Assembly (NCBI GenBank): GCA_019637795.1
Contig: JAHBUY010000005.1
Span: 584,902 to 648,901 of the forward strand
Length of the DNA stretch: 64,000 nucleotides
Direction: 5' to 3'
Source: a bacterium
GTDB taxonomy: Bacteria; Desulfobacterota; Binatia; HRBIN30; CADEER01
A model generated the notes under the pieces. The model did no database searches, had not been told where the DNA came from, and saw nothing but the letters and a program-made list of their open reading frames with translations. A program made the translations under genes and the position numbers. Below are positions 10,537-19,985 of the stretch, piece after piece; the first letter of the stretch is position 1, and every line of letters starts with the position of its first letter.

Positions 10537-11328
10537 TCAGAGCTTCACGACCGGGAGGGTGATGGCGGGCGACTCGGTGCCGCCGTCGACCTGGAAGACC
10601 TTGCCGGTCACCCACCCGCCGGCCGGCGAGGCGAGATAGAGGGCGCAGGCGGCGATGTCCTCGACGGTCCCGGGGCGGCCCATCGGGGTGTTGGCCTCGA
10701 ACTGGGCGCGCAGCGCGTCGTTGGTCAGCACCACCTGCAGCGAGTCGGTGGCGATGCCGCCGACCGAGATGGCGTTGACCCGCACCTTGGGTGCCACCTC
10801 GACGGCGAGGTTGCGGGTCATCATGTTGAGCGCCGCCTTCGCCGCGCCGTAGGCGACGAAGCTCGGCATCACCATGTCGCTCGAGCGCGAGGAGATGTTG
10901 ACGATGGCGCCGCCGCCGGCGGTGTCGACCATCGCGCGCACCGCCATCTTCGACAGCAGGAAGGCGCTGGTGACGTTGAAGCGCAGCGCCTCCTCGAAGA
11001 AGCGCTCGCTGGTGTCGAGCGCGGCGCGCGGCATGGTGCCGCCGGCGTTGTTCACCAGCACGTCGATGCGGCCGAATTCGGCGCGGGTCGCGGCGACCAG
11101 CGCCTCGAGCTGCGCGGTCTCCATGACGTCGGTGCGCACCGCCAGGGCGCGGCGGCCCCGCGCGCGGACCTCGTCGGCGACGGCGTCGATGTCGGCCTGG
11201 GTGCGCGCCGCGCACACCACGTCGGCGCCGGCCTCGGCGAAGGCGAGCGCGATGCCGCGGCCGATGCCCTTGCCGGCGCCGGTGACGATCGCCACCCGAT
11301 CGGTGAGTCGGAAGCGATCGAGGATCAT
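10537..11328 (-). CDS. Short-chain dehydrogenase/reductase
   Basis: 263 residues of a classical SDR. The NAD(P) motif is TGAGKGIG (residues 17-24), with NNAG and catalytic Ser in NISSRSS. Tyr/Lys appear as YGAAK, and the C-terminal pattern VTGKVFQVDGG is typical of 3-oxoacyl-reductase-like SDRs. The start codon overlaps the stop of the upstream dihydrodipicolinate-reductase-like gene by ATGA, so the two are translationally coupled and probably act in one pathway. Substrate is unknown; FabG-like and secondary-alcohol dehydrogenases share these features. Confidence 0.9.
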   Translation of the reverse strand: MILDRFRLTDRVAIVTGAGKGIGRGIALAFAEAGADVVCAARTQADIDAVADEVRARGRRALAVRTDVMETAQLEALVAATRAEFGRIDVLVNNAGGTMPRAALDTSERFFEEALRFNVTSAFLLSKMAVRAMVDTAGGGAIVNISSRSSDMVMPSFVAYGAAKAALNMMTRNLAVEVAPKVRVNAISVGGIATDSLQVVLTNDALRAQFEANTPMGRPGTVEDIAACALYLASPAGGWVTGKVFQVDGGTESPAITLPVVKL

Positions 11329-12410
11329 GCCGCGCCTCGCGCGGCGGCGCGGCGCAGCACCTCGGGCGCCGCCCGGCCGCTGACCAGCGGCAGGTCGAGA
11401 TAGGAGCGGATGCCGGGCGCGGCGCGGCAGACGTAGGGGATCGCGTTGACGCAGTGCATCGCCGTCGCGACGATGCCGCGGTTGCGCCGCAGCCCCTCGG
11501 CGATCGAGTCCGGGTGCAGGCCGTGGAAGCTGACCCGCACCGGCGGATCGCCCCGCACCTCGATCTCGAAGCGCTCGCCCTCGGGACCGAAGGTCCACGC
11601 CGGATCGAGGTGCGTCTGGCCCATGAACCAGTTGGTGCGCACGGTCATGAAGGGCACGCCGCCGACCGTCCCCTCCCAGGTGAAGCGCTGCGCCGCCACC
11701 CGGCCGGGCGGAATCGGGCCGATCGGCGACTCGATCGGCCGGGTCGCGACCGCGATCTCGTGCCGCGTCGTCTTGCGCTCGTCGAGCGCCACGCCGAGCG
11801 CGGCGGCGACCATGTCGATCGACTGGAAGAACCCGTTGGCGAGGAACGACACCATCGGGCTCTGCGCCGCCTCCTCCGGCGTCTTGCCGAACAGCATGAT
11901 GTCGGCGATCACCCCCGGCGCGTCGTAGGTGCGGATGTCGGAGAACTCCTCGGCGCGCACGTGCGTCACGCTGCCCGACAGCGCCGACACCATCAGCGGA
12001 AAGCGCTCGGTGATGCCGCCGGGGTGGATGCCGGTGCCGTGCAGCGTGCTGCCGCCGAGGTGGCACGCCGCCTCCAGCGCCGCGACGTCGGCGGCGCGCC
12101 AGGGGAAGAACCAGCCGAGCGGCGTGACCACGTTCCTGCCGGCACGCAGCAGCCGCTCGACCAGCGCCGGGTCGGCGAGGATCGGGCTGTACAGGATGCA
12201 ATCGGCGTCGAGCGCCAGCAGCGCGTCGACGTCCTGCGTCGCCGCGACGCCGAGCGGCGCGATGCCGGCGAGCTCGCCGGCGTCGCGCCCGGCCTTGTTC
12301 CGGCTGTGCACCCAGCAGCCGACCAGCTCGAGCTCGGGATGGTCGACGATCCCCTGGATGGCGGCGCGTCCGACGCCGCCGGTCGCCCATTGAATGACGC
12401 GGTACCTCAC
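11325..12410 (-). CDS. Dihydrodipicolinate reductase-like NAD(P)-dependent dehydrogenase
   Basis: 361 residues. The Rossmann start MRYRVIQWATGGVGRAAI and the HGTGIHPGG motif match a DapB_N-like family that includes 2,4-diaminopentanoate dehydrogenase and many actinobacterial 'dihydrodipicolinate reductase' homologues of unknown substrate. It is much longer than true DapB and lacks its lysine-pathway context. The family is usually found beside lipid or terpenoid catabolism genes. It overlaps the following SDR by four bases. Activity as an amine or imine dehydrogenase is inferred from the family only. Confidence 0.8.
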   Translation of the reverse strand: MRYRVIQWATGGVGRAAIQGIVDHPELELVGCWVHSRNKAGRDAGELAGIAPLGVAATQDVDALLALDADCILYSPILADPALVERLLRAGRNVVTPLGWFFPWRAADVAALEAACHLGGSTLHGTGIHPGGITERFPLMVSALSGSVTHVRAEEFSDIRTYDAPGVIADIMLFGKTPEEAAQSPMVSFLANGFFQSIDMVAAALGVALDERKTTRHEIAVATRPIESPIGPIPPGRVAAQRFTWEGTVGGVPFMTVRTNWFMGQTHLDPAWTFGPEGERFEIEVRGDPPVRVSFHGLHPDSIAEGLRRNRGIVATAMHCVNAIPYVCRAAPGIRSYLDLPLVSGRAAPEVLRRAAARGAA

Positions 12411-12567
12411 GCGCGAGCCCTCCCACCCTGCACCTGGATGGCGGACTGTCTAGCGGCGTGCGCGCGCGGCGCGCAAACCGGCGCGCGCCGGCGCCACGAA
12501 GCAGCGGAAAACGCTTGTCACGTTCCATCGCTGCGCGCTAATTTGGCGCCATCGCCAGGAGCGCCCG

Positions 12568-15500
12568 ATGCCAGCAGACAGCGCCGGTCCCGCACCGCCG
12601 GGACGTCCCGGCCGACTCGTGCGGCGGCGCATCGGCCGGTGGGTGTTGCTGGTCGTGATCAGCGCGCCGCTGCGGGCGGCGGCGCTGCTCGAGTGCAGCG
12701 GCGATTGCGCCGGCGCCGGGCGGGTCACCGCCGCCGATCTGGTGTTGCTGTCCCTGATCGCGGGCGGCGAGCGCGAGAGTCTCGAGTGCCCGGCCGGCGA
12801 CGCGAGCGGCGACGGCCGCATCACCGCCGACGAGATCGAGCGCGCGGCGCGCAACATCTTCGCCTGCCAGGAACCGGCGGCCTATGAGGCGCTGGCCGGG
12901 AGCGCCTATCAGCTCGTCTTCCCACCGCGGCTCGTCGGCACCGGGCAGGCGGCGGCCGTGCTGTCGGGGCTCGAGCAGGCCGGCGCGATCGACGACGAGG
13001 CGGCGCTGCGGGCGCTGCTGACGGGCCTGCTGCTCGACGCCGGGGTCGATAGCGCGCGCCTCGCCCAGACATCGATCTTCGCGCAGCGGCAGGAGGACGA
13101 TTGCGACGTCTGTCGCGCCACCTGCACCGGCACCTGCGTGCAGAGCCCGCGCGGCGACTGCTTCTGCTACGAGCGCCTGCCCACCGATCCGCCGAGCCGA
13201 GTCGGCATCGCCATCCTGTTGCTGCAAAACGCCAGCGACGAGGCGGCAGCCTTCGACGCGCTGCGCATTCCCTGCACCAACGTGTTGCTGCCGGGCGGCG
13301 TGCACGACAACTTCTCCACCGGCAACGGCAGCGAGCCGACCACCCTCAGCCCGGGCCTCGCGACGCTCATCCAGGGCACCGGCCACGCGCCGCTGCTCTT
13401 CGATGAGAGCACGATCGATCGCGTCTTCGGCCAGAGCTTCACGCTGCCGCCGGGCAAATGCCTGAGCGCCGCCACGCTGCTCTTCCGCGCCCGACCGGTC
13501 TCGGGCAATCCCGCGCCGGGCTCGCGCAACGACGTCATCCGCGTCGGCTTCCTGAACGCCAGCGGCCAGTTCGTCGGCGCCCAGTGGGGCGCCTACTTCG
13601 GCAGCGGCAACAGCGGCGTGAAGCTGCTGAGCCAGCAGTGGACGCCGTCGAACTTCCCCTCCCCCGGCGTGGCCTTCGCGCTCGACCTCGCCAACCTGCC
13701 GGGTGGCACCAACCTGCTGCCCGGCCTGCAGGCCAACGGCGCCCTCGACGTGTACGTGCAGGACGACTCGAGCATCGACTACCTCGATCTCCTCGTCCGC
13801 CTCTGCAACTGCCCGACCCCGGCGCCGACCCCCTCGGCGACTCCCACCCCGACCCCCAGCCCACCCCCCGGCACGTGCGGCATCGCCGTGTGCAAGCAGA
13901 CGAACCCCGGCGGCGGGACCGGCTTCAACTTCAGCTCCGGCTACAACGGTCTGCAGGGGATCGTCGTCGACGACGGCATGTGCGTCACCCGGCCGCTCGG
14001 CTGCGGCCTCATCTACGAGGTGTACGAGGTCGCCAAGCCCGGTTCGACGCTGACCAACATCGCCTGCCAGTTCAGCTCCGGCGGCGGCACCTTCACCATC
14101 GTCGGCGCCACGGTCAATCCGACCAACGGCTTCGAGCCCGGCGACAACCAGGTGTACCTGACCCTCAACCCGGGCACCCTCCTGCAGTGCCTGTTCACCA
14201 ACCTCCTGGCCCCGACCGCGACCGCCACGCGCAGCGCGACGCCGACGATCACCGCCACCCGCTCCGCGACGGCCACCGCCAGCCGCACGGCGACGGCGAC
14301 GGTCACCGCCACCGCCGCCCCGACGAGCACCCACACCGCCGTGCCGACGCCGACGATCACGCGCACCGCCACCGCCACCGCGGTGCCGCCAACCGCGACG
14401 GCGACCGCCACGGTCACCAACCTGCCGCCAACCGCGACGGCGACCGCCACGGCCACCGCGCCGGTGACGCCCACCTGCGTGGCGCCGCCGGCCAACCTGG
14501 TGGCGTGGTGGCCGCTCGACGAGCCGCCGGGTTCCACCACCGTCTTCGACATCGGCCTCGCCCCGGCCAACAACGGCGTTCCCAAGCCGGGACCGATCCA
14601 GCCCTTCCCGCCGAGCGGTCCCGGACCGTCCAGCGTCGCCGGCAATCTCCTCACCACGCCGCCCGACCTCGCCTTCTACCACTACACCCAGAACACCTAC
14701 GTCGAGGTGGCGCCCAGCCCCGATCTCGACCTCGCCAATGCCACCCTCACCATCGACGCCTGGGTGAAGCCGCTGCCGGGGCCGTGGTCCGCGGCGCGCA
14801 ACGATCTGCACGTCTACCCGGTCGTCGACAAGCTCGACCTCGCCGGCAACAGCGGCTACGCGTTCTACGTCGAGGTGCGCAGCACCTGTCCGACCTGCCC
14901 GCCGTTGCCGCAGCAGCCGCCGCCGAACGGCGCTGCCGCCATGACCGAGATGCGCCTCGTCTTCGCGCTCGGCACGGGCTCGGGTCTGACGGTCTACACC
15001 AGCGCGCCGTTCTACAGCGGCGCCGGCACGATCTTCCCACCGCCCACCCCGGCGTCGCTGCTGACGCCGCCGCCGCCGAGCTGGACCCACGTCACGGTGA
15101 GCGTCGATCGCGCCCAGAACCTCGGCCGCTTCTTCGTCAACGGCAGCCACCTCGTCGGCAGCGACTTCACCGCCGCCGCCGGCGTCGACAACGGCGCGCC
15201 CCTCTGGCTCGGCGGCACCCGCCTGTACGGCACGGCGTACGCGCCCAACTTCGACGAGTTCACGCTCAACGAGATCGAGGTCTTCAACGCCGTGCTGTCG
15301 CCGGCGGACATCCAGGACATCGCCACCGCGAACGGCGGCAAGTGCAAGCCGACGGCGACGCCGACCGCGTCGCGAACGGCGACCCGCACCCCGACCGCCA
15401 CCGCCTCGGCCTCGGCCACTCGCACCCCCACGGCCAGCGCCACCGCCACCGCGCTCGTCACGGCGACGGCGACGCGACCGCCGAGCCCGACCGCGACCGG

Positions 15501-16998
15501 CACGCGCACGTCCACGGTCACGCGCACCGTGACCGCGAGCCAGACGGCGACGCGCAGCGCCACCGCGACGCCGACGCGCACGCCGCCCTGCATCTCCCCG
15601 CCGGCCGACATGATCGCCTGGTGGACCGCCGACAACACCACCGCCGACCTGTCCGGCAACGGCTACACCGGCAGCTTCTTCCAGCCGCCCGGCGCGTACA
15701 CGCAGGGCAAGGTCGGAGCCGCGTTCGCCATCCCCGGCATCCCCGACTTCGTCCAGGCAAGCCCGAGCCTCAACTTCCCCGGCAACTTCTCGCTCGACGC
15801 CTGGATACAGACCACCAATTCCGCCCAGGCGCCGATCATCGACAAGCGCCTGAACGCCGGCAACAATCCGGTCGGCTACTACCTGTTCGTCTTCGGCGGC
15901 ACCCTGGCCTTCGAGCTCGGCGACGGCCAGCCGCAGCTCTGGCACGTCTCGCCCGGCCCGGTCATCAGCGACGGCGCGTGGCATCACGTCGCGGCAACGA
16001 TCGACCGCGGATCGACGACCGGCGGCCGCCTCTACGTCGACGGCGCGCTGGTCCACACCTTCGATCCGACGACGCGGCCCGGCAGCACCGCCAACGGCTT
16101 CTTCCTGCGCATCGGCCAACAGTGGGTCAGCGCCATCGCCTTCCAGGGCGCGATCGACGAGGTGGAGCTCTTCGACCGCGCCATCTCCGCCGCCGAGGTG
16201 CAGGCGATCTATCAGGCCGGCAGCGGCGGCAAGTGCAAGACCCCGCTGCCGACGCGCACCCGCACGCCGACGATCACCGCCACCGCCACCGCCAGCGGCA
16301 CGGCGACCGCGACCAGGACGGCGACGAACACGGCGCTCCCCACCGCCACGGCGCCGAACACCCCGACCGCCTCCCCGACCCGCACCGCCACCCGCACCGC
16401 CACCGTCACGGCGACGCCGAGTCGGACCCCGACCCGCACGCCGACCGCCACGGCGACCGCCACGCCCATCGCCACGGCGACCCGCACCGTGACCAACACG
16501 CCGCCCGCGACGGCGACCCGCACCGCGACCGCCACCGCCACGCCGACGCGCACCGCCACCCGCACCGCGACCGTCACCGCGACGTCCGCTCCGTGCTTCG
16601 CCGAGCTGTGCGTGACGAAGTTCAACGACCTGAACGGCAACGGCCTGCACGATCCGGGCGAGCCGGGCCTCGCCGGCTGGACGATCACCGTGGTCGCCGC
16701 CAACGCGAACCCGGTGATGATCACCACCGGCGCGCAGGGCACGACCTGCACCGGCGTGCCCGCGCCGGCGATCTACACCGCATCGGAAGTGGCGCAGGGC
16801 GGCTGGACCCAGACCTTCCCCGGCCCGCCGGGAACCCACGTGTTCGGCATCGAGTGCATGCAGTTGCTCGACATCGAATTCGGCAACACGCAGAACAACC
16901 CGCCGACGCCGACCCGTACGCCGACCCGGTCAGCAACCGCCACGTCCACCGCCACGCGCACGGCGACCCGCACCTCGAACATCCCGCCGGCGGACTGA
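12568..16998 (+). CDS. Giant secreted surface protein with EF-hand, two LamG and one SdrD B-like domain
   Basis: 1476 residues. A short hydrophobic export segment (about 20-38) is followed by a degenerate EF-hand/dockerin-like pair (41-95). A Cys-rich stretch contains CDVCRATCTGTC. A unique region leads to two LamG/concanavalin-like domains (about 640-925, starting VAWWPLDE; and 1011-1221, starting IAWWTADN), then an SdrD B-like domain (1343-1441, FNDLNGNGLHDPGEPGL with calcium-type Asp/Asn loops). Thr/Ala/Pro/Arg-rich linkers (549-638, 928-1008, 1224-1342 and the tail) join them. No sortase motif, PEP-CTERM or anchor helix is visible. It is probably a calcium-stabilised adhesin or glycan-binding protein. 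AGGAGCGCCCG precedes the ATG. Confidence 0.85.
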   Translation: MPADSAGPAPPGRPGRLVRRRIGRWVLLVVISAPLRAAALLECSGDCAGAGRVTAADLVLLSLIAGGERESLECPAGDASGDGRITADEIERAARNIFACQEPAAYEALAGSAYQLVFPPRLVGTGQAAAVLSGLEQAGAIDDEAALRALLTGLLLDAGVDSARLAQTSIFAQRQEDDCDVCRATCTGTCVQSPRGDCFCYERLPTDPPSRVGIAILLLQNASDEAAAFDALRIPCTNVLLPGGVHDNFSTGNGSEPTTLSPGLATLIQGTGHAPLLFDESTIDRVFGQSFTLPPGKCLSAATLLFRARPVSGNPAPGSRNDVIRVGFLNASGQFVGAQWGAYFGSGNSGVKLLSQQWTPSNFPSPGVAFALDLANLPGGTNLLPGLQANGALDVYVQDDSSIDYLDLLVRLCNCPTPAPTPSATPTPTPSPPPGTCGIAVCKQTNPGGGTGFNFSSGYNGLQGIVVDDGMCVTRPLGCGLIYEVYEVAKPGSTLTNIACQFSSGGGTFTIVGATVNPTNGFEPGDNQVYLTLNPGTLLQCLFTNLLAPTATATRSATPTITATRSATATASRTATATVTATAAPTSTHTAVPTPTITRTATATAVPPTATATATVTNLPPTATATATATAPVTPTCVAPPANLVAWWPLDEPPGSTTVFDIGLAPANNGVPKPGPIQPFPPSGPGPSSVAGNLLTTPPDLAFYHYTQNTYVEVAPSPDLDLANATLTIDAWVKPLPGPWSAARNDLHVYPVVDKLDLAGNSGYAFYVEVRSTCPTCPPLPQQPPPNGAAAMTEMRLVFALGTGSGLTVYTSAPFYSGAGTIFPPPTPASLLTPPPPSWTHVTVSVDRAQNLGRFFVNGSHLVGSDFTAAAGVDNGAPLWLGGTRLYGTAYAPNFDEFTLNEIEVFNAVLSPADIQDIATANGGKCKPTATPTASRTATRTPTATASASATRTPTASATATALVTATATRPPSPTATGTRTSTVTRTVTASQTATRSATATPTRTPPCISPPADMIAWWTADNTTADLSGNGYTGSFFQPPGAYTQGKVGAAFAIPGIPDFVQASPSLNFPGNFSLDAWIQTTNSAQAPIIDKRLNAGNNPVGYYLFVFGGTLAFELGDGQPQLWHVSPGPVISDGAWHHVAATIDRGSTTGGRLYVDGALVHTFDPTTRPGSTANGFFLRIGQQWVSAIAFQGAIDEVELFDRAISAAEVQAIYQAGSGGKCKTPLPTRTRTPTITATATASGTATATRTATNTALPTATAPNTPTASPTRTATRTATVTATPSRTPTRTPTATATATPIATATRTVTNTPPATATRTATATATPTRTATRTATVTATSAPCFAELCVTKFNDLNGNGLHDPGEPGLAGWTITVVAANANPVMITTGAQGTTCTGVPAPAIYTASEVAQGGWTQTFPGPPGTHVFGIECMQLLDIEFGNTQNNPPTPTRTPTRSATATSTATRTATRTSNIPPAD
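14211..14480 (+). repeat. Degenerate triplet repeats encoding a Thr/Ala-rich linker, block 1
   Basis: Imperfect ACS-GCS codon alternation encodes a TATA/TRTAT linker inside the giant surface protein. Two near-identical units (each containing GCCAACCGCGACGGCGACCG) lie within 14388-14450. Similar blocks occur at 15350-15590 and 16236-16593. These are coding low-complexity repeats, not a CRISPR array. Confidence 0.75.
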
Positions 16999-17010
16999 CC
17001 GCCCCGTCGT

Positions 17011-17046
17011 GGTGGCCGCGGCGCGGCGCGCTCTTTGGCGGCCACC
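17011..17046 (+). terminator. Hairpin downstream of the giant surface protein
   Basis: A perfect 9-bp stem (17011-17019 with 17038-17046) encloses an 18-nt loop containing CTCTTT, just after the stop codon. No T-tract follows; factor-independent function is uncertain. Confidence 0.4.
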
Positions 17047-17139
17047 GCTGTGGACTGGCGCCCGGGGCGGCGCCGAGCCTGCCGCGCCCCGCCCCGAACC
17101 TGCTGTTCCCGGCGATGCGCGCGTAGTAGGACCTGCGCC

Positions 17140-17598
17140 ATGCCCGGCCGATCACTCACCCCGCCTCTGGTGCGCGACGCGCTCCGCGCCGGCACGATCG
17201 CCGGGATCGCCATGATCCCGTTCGCCGCCGTCTTCCGGGCCGCGGACCTGCGCGTCAACGAATACGGCCGCAAGACCCTCGCCCTGCTGGTCGGAGACGT
17301 GCCGCCGCCGGCGCACCACCTCCTCACGTTCGTGCAGCACCTGGTGATCAGTTGGACCGCCGCCGTGCCGCTGCTGCTCATCCTGCGCGGCGTCGCCGAC
17401 CGGCGGCGTCGGGTGCTCGTCGGCCTCGCCTACGGCGCGGCCTTCTACGTCGCCGTCAACTCGCTCGCCCTGCCTTTCGCCTTCGGCGACCCGACGCCCT
17501 GGCAGCTCGGCCTCGCCACCATCGTCCCCAGCCTGACGATCCACCTCGTGTACGGTGGCGTCCTCGGCTGGATGGCAGGGCCGCCGCGGCCGGCGTGA
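17140..17598 (+). CDS. Small integral membrane protein of unknown function
   Basis: 152 residues with about four hydrophobic segments (AGTIAGIAMIPFAAVF; LVISWTAAVPLLLIL; VGLAYGAAFYVAVNSLALPF; LGLATIVPSLTIHLVYGGVLG). The family is not recognised. The start MPGRSLTPPL follows an AGGACC ribosome binding site; the in-frame upstream sequence is not protein-like. It ends at a convergent hairpin with the beta-helix gene. No function is proposed. Confidence 0.7.
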   Translation: MPGRSLTPPLVRDALRAGTIAGIAMIPFAAVFRAADLRVNEYGRKTLALLVGDVPPPAHHLLTFVQHLVISWTAAVPLLLILRGVADRRRRVLVGLAYGAAFYVAVNSLALPFAFGDPTPWQLGLATIVPSLTIHLVYGGVLGWMAGPPRPA

Positions 17599-17603
17599 TC
17601 CGC

Positions 17604-17629
17604 GGCCGGCGCCGAGCTCAGCGCCGGCC
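17604..17629. terminator. Convergent hairpin between membrane protein and beta-helix gene
   Basis: A perfect 9-bp stem GGCCGGCGC / GCGCCGGCC with an 8-nt loop lies between the ends of two convergent genes. This is a bidirectional terminator candidate without T-tracts. Confidence 0.5.
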
Positions 17630-17643
17630 GGGGCGGTGCGAGG

Positions 17644-19515
17644 TCAGCGGCAGCGGACGCTGCGGCCGTCGGCGGTGCAGGTGGGAGACGCGGTGCCGCA
17701 CTGGCCGGTCTCGGCCGTCGGCGGATCGAGCACGACGGTGCCGGTGAGAGTCAGCGGCGGCGTGACGGCGTAGGCGCCGCGCCGGCCCTTGATGCGCACG
17801 TCGATCAGCCCCGGCTGGCGGCTGGAGAGATCCTTGATCACCGCGCTAGTGATGCCGCTGATCGGCGCGCTGCGCCGATCGACGTAGCGCCAGCGTTTGC
17901 CGGTCGCCGAGGTACGCCAGCCGACCTTGGTCGCCCGATCGTAGGCGCCGCCGGGCAGCACGGCGTCGACGACCCTGGCGCCGGCGCCATTGCTGAGGAC
18001 GATGCCGATGCCGAAGGTCGGCGGATCGAGGGGCGGGCTGAAGGGGTGGGCGAGGAGCATGCGGCCGTTGAAGGCCAGCGCATCGTCGCCGCCGGGGGTG
18101 TCGAGACCGGCGATGCGGATCGCGGCGGCGGTCATCGCCGTGGCGCTGGTGCACGCCAGCGGACACGCCGGCAGCGGCCCTGGCGTGGGCAGCGGCGGCG
18201 GCGGATCGACCGGCGCCTCGGGAGCGACGACGAACGCCAGGGTCATGACGAACGGGCCGCGCGCCGGCGCCAGGCCCTCGCACAGCCCGGCCGGCCGGCC
18301 GAGGCTGCGGTTGCCGGTGAAGGTCGTGTTGGCGTGGCCGTGCACCCAGCGGTAGGGGTTCGGGTTGGCCGGGATGGTGGCGGCGTTGCCGGAGACGATC
18401 GTGCCGCTGACCGGCTGGCCGAGCGCCGCGGTGCGCACCGGCGTGCCGATGACGATCGCCTGCTGCGCGCCGTCGCCGGTGAACTGGTTGTCGAGGATCT
18501 GGGTGTCGTCGTCCTCGACGCGGATGCCGTAGACGACGTTCTGGAAGACGTTGTCGCGGATGACGTTGGCGTCGGCGTAGTCGAGCGCGTAGCCGGGCGT
18601 GTACTTCGGGTCGCTGCAGTCCATCGGCGCGATGTTCTCGCCCATGCGCGCGGCGACCCAGATGCCGGTGGTGCCGCCGCCGAAGGTGTTGCGCGCGATG
18701 GTGTTGCCGTCGGCGCCGTAGCGGCGCTCGAACCAGCGCTGCGGCCGCAGGTTCACGTACTCGCCGCAGTTCTTGTAGAGGAAGATGGCGCCGAAGGCGT
18801 TGCCGGAGAAGCGGTTGTCGACCACCGTGTTGAAGCGCGAGCCGTCGATCGACAGGCCCTCGCGGCCGGTGCCGTAGTACCAGAGGCCGCTGCCGCCCCC
18901 CTGGTCGAACGGCTGCCAGAACGGACCGTTCTCGCCGAAGCCGTTGCCCACGATGTCGTTGTCCTCGACGACGTTGTCCTTCGACCCGTGCTCCAGGTAG
19001 ATGCCCGAGCTGCCCGAGCCCTCGACGCGCAGCCGGCGGATGGTGACGCCGGTGACGTAGCCGTCGACGAAGATGCCGACGCCGCGCGAATTCAGCAGCG
19101 TGCTGTCCTCGATGGTGATGTTGGAAAAGGCGTGGTCGTACTCGGCGCCCGGCGCCAGATCGCGGAAGCCGTCGCGGGTGATGCGGATGTTGTTGAGGAA
19201 GCCCTCGATCTGGCAGTTGCGGACGGTGACGTTGGACAGCGCCGTGTCGGTCGGCGCCGAGATCTCGATGCCGCGTTGCCGATCGGGGCCGTACAGGCGG
19301 GCCCCCTGGCAGTCGAGGGTGACGTCGGAGGCGAGGATCCGCACCCCGCGCGTCCAGGTGCAGGACGGATCGAGGTGCGAGCTCACCGTGACGTCGACCC
19401 GCTCGTTCGCGTGGCTGCAATCGATCAGTTGCGACCCCGGGTCCGGCGTCGCCCAGGCCGGCGCCACGAGCGCCAGCGCGACCAGCCCCCCCATCCCGAA
19501 CGAGAACGCGCGCAT
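17644..19515 (-). CDS. Secreted right-handed beta-helix (NosD/pectate-lyase-like) protein
   Basis: 623 residues with a clear signal peptide (ALALVAPAWA, cleavage near 22). Residues about 45-410 are parallel beta-helix repeats, with recurring N-x-I/V-x-x-N turns such as SNVTVRNCQIEGF, NVVEDNDIVGNGF and NTIARNTFGGGT. A Pro-rich linker (PPPPLPTPGPLPACP) leads to a C-terminal domain of about 150 residues. That domain resembles the last domain of the phosphoesterase at 4.2-6.0 kb and ends in a Cys-containing segment. Beta-helix proteins bind or cleave polysaccharides, but no lyase catalytic residues can be assigned here. Monocistronic; convergent with the preceding membrane protein. Confidence 0.82.
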   Translation of the reverse strand: MRAFSFGMGGLVALALVAPAWATPDPGSQLIDCSHANERVDVTVSSHLDPSCTWTRGVRILASDVTLDCQGARLYGPDRQRGIEISAPTDTALSNVTVRNCQIEGFLNNIRITRDGFRDLAPGAEYDHAFSNITIEDSTLLNSRGVGIFVDGYVTGVTIRRLRVEGSGSSGIYLEHGSKDNVVEDNDIVGNGFGENGPFWQPFDQGGGSGLWYYGTGREGLSIDGSRFNTVVDNRFSGNAFGAIFLYKNCGEYVNLRPQRWFERRYGADGNTIARNTFGGGTTGIWVAARMGENIAPMDCSDPKYTPGYALDYADANVIRDNVFQNVVYGIRVEDDDTQILDNQFTGDGAQQAIVIGTPVRTAALGQPVSGTIVSGNAATIPANPNPYRWVHGHANTTFTGNRSLGRPAGLCEGLAPARGPFVMTLAFVVAPEAPVDPPPPLPTPGPLPACPLACTSATAMTAAAIRIAGLDTPGGDDALAFNGRMLLAHPFSPPLDPPTFGIGIVLSNGAGARVVDAVLPGGAYDRATKVGWRTSATGKRWRYVDRRSAPISGITSAVIKDLSSRQPGLIDVRIKGRRGAYAVTPPLTLTGTVVLDPPTAETGQCGTASPTCTADGRSVRCR

Positions 19516-19659
19516 CCCCTGCCGCTAGGGGGGCGGCGCGAGTGAGTCAAGCCGTAACGAGCCAAACCGCCGCCACCCGCGCCTCATCGGCGCCGTCGCC
19601 GACCTCGTCTTGACGCCCGCCAGCCCCGCCGCTATTTCCGTCACCTCCGACGCGCCCAC

Positions 19660-19743
<84 letters not shown>

Positions 19744-19744
19744 T

Positions 19745-19985
19745 CTCTCTTCGTCAGCAAGATCAGCATCCTGCGAATCGTCGTCTTGCTGGGGGGGCCA
19801 AACGGGGGGCCAAACCGCCCACTGAACGCGCGATCTTCCGGAACTGGCTCGCGCCTTCGAGACGCAACCACCTCCCCAGTGACGCTTCATCGTTTCATAC
19901 CGCACGGCGGCGCCTCATCGTGTTCACGCCAGCGGTGAGTGCTGTGGAGAGTACGTGTCCTTCACGGCGTAAAGCCCACGCATTG
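19745..19985. other. Non-coding segment between tRNA-Leu and the PIN toxin
   Basis: No credible gene. The only structure seen is a tandem repeat of GGGGGCCAAAC at 19791-19815, two copies about 13 bp apart. This is the start of the segment bounded by tRNA-end repeats. Confidence 0.5.

Noticed and set aside
14211..16593. Regular short repeats resembling a CRISPR array or satellite
   Set aside because: The repeats are in frame, degenerate, lack unique spacers and encode Thr/Ala linkers.
12538..16839. A 1433-codon open frame antisense to the surface protein
   Set aside because: It is a shadow produced by GC-rich Thr/Ala codons. The antisense product is Arg/Gly-rich with no domains, while the plus strand has clear LamG and EF-hand domains.
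19791..19815. Tandem GGGGGCCAAAC as an integrase-binding array
   Set aside because: Only two copies and no integrase nearby; too little to support the idea.
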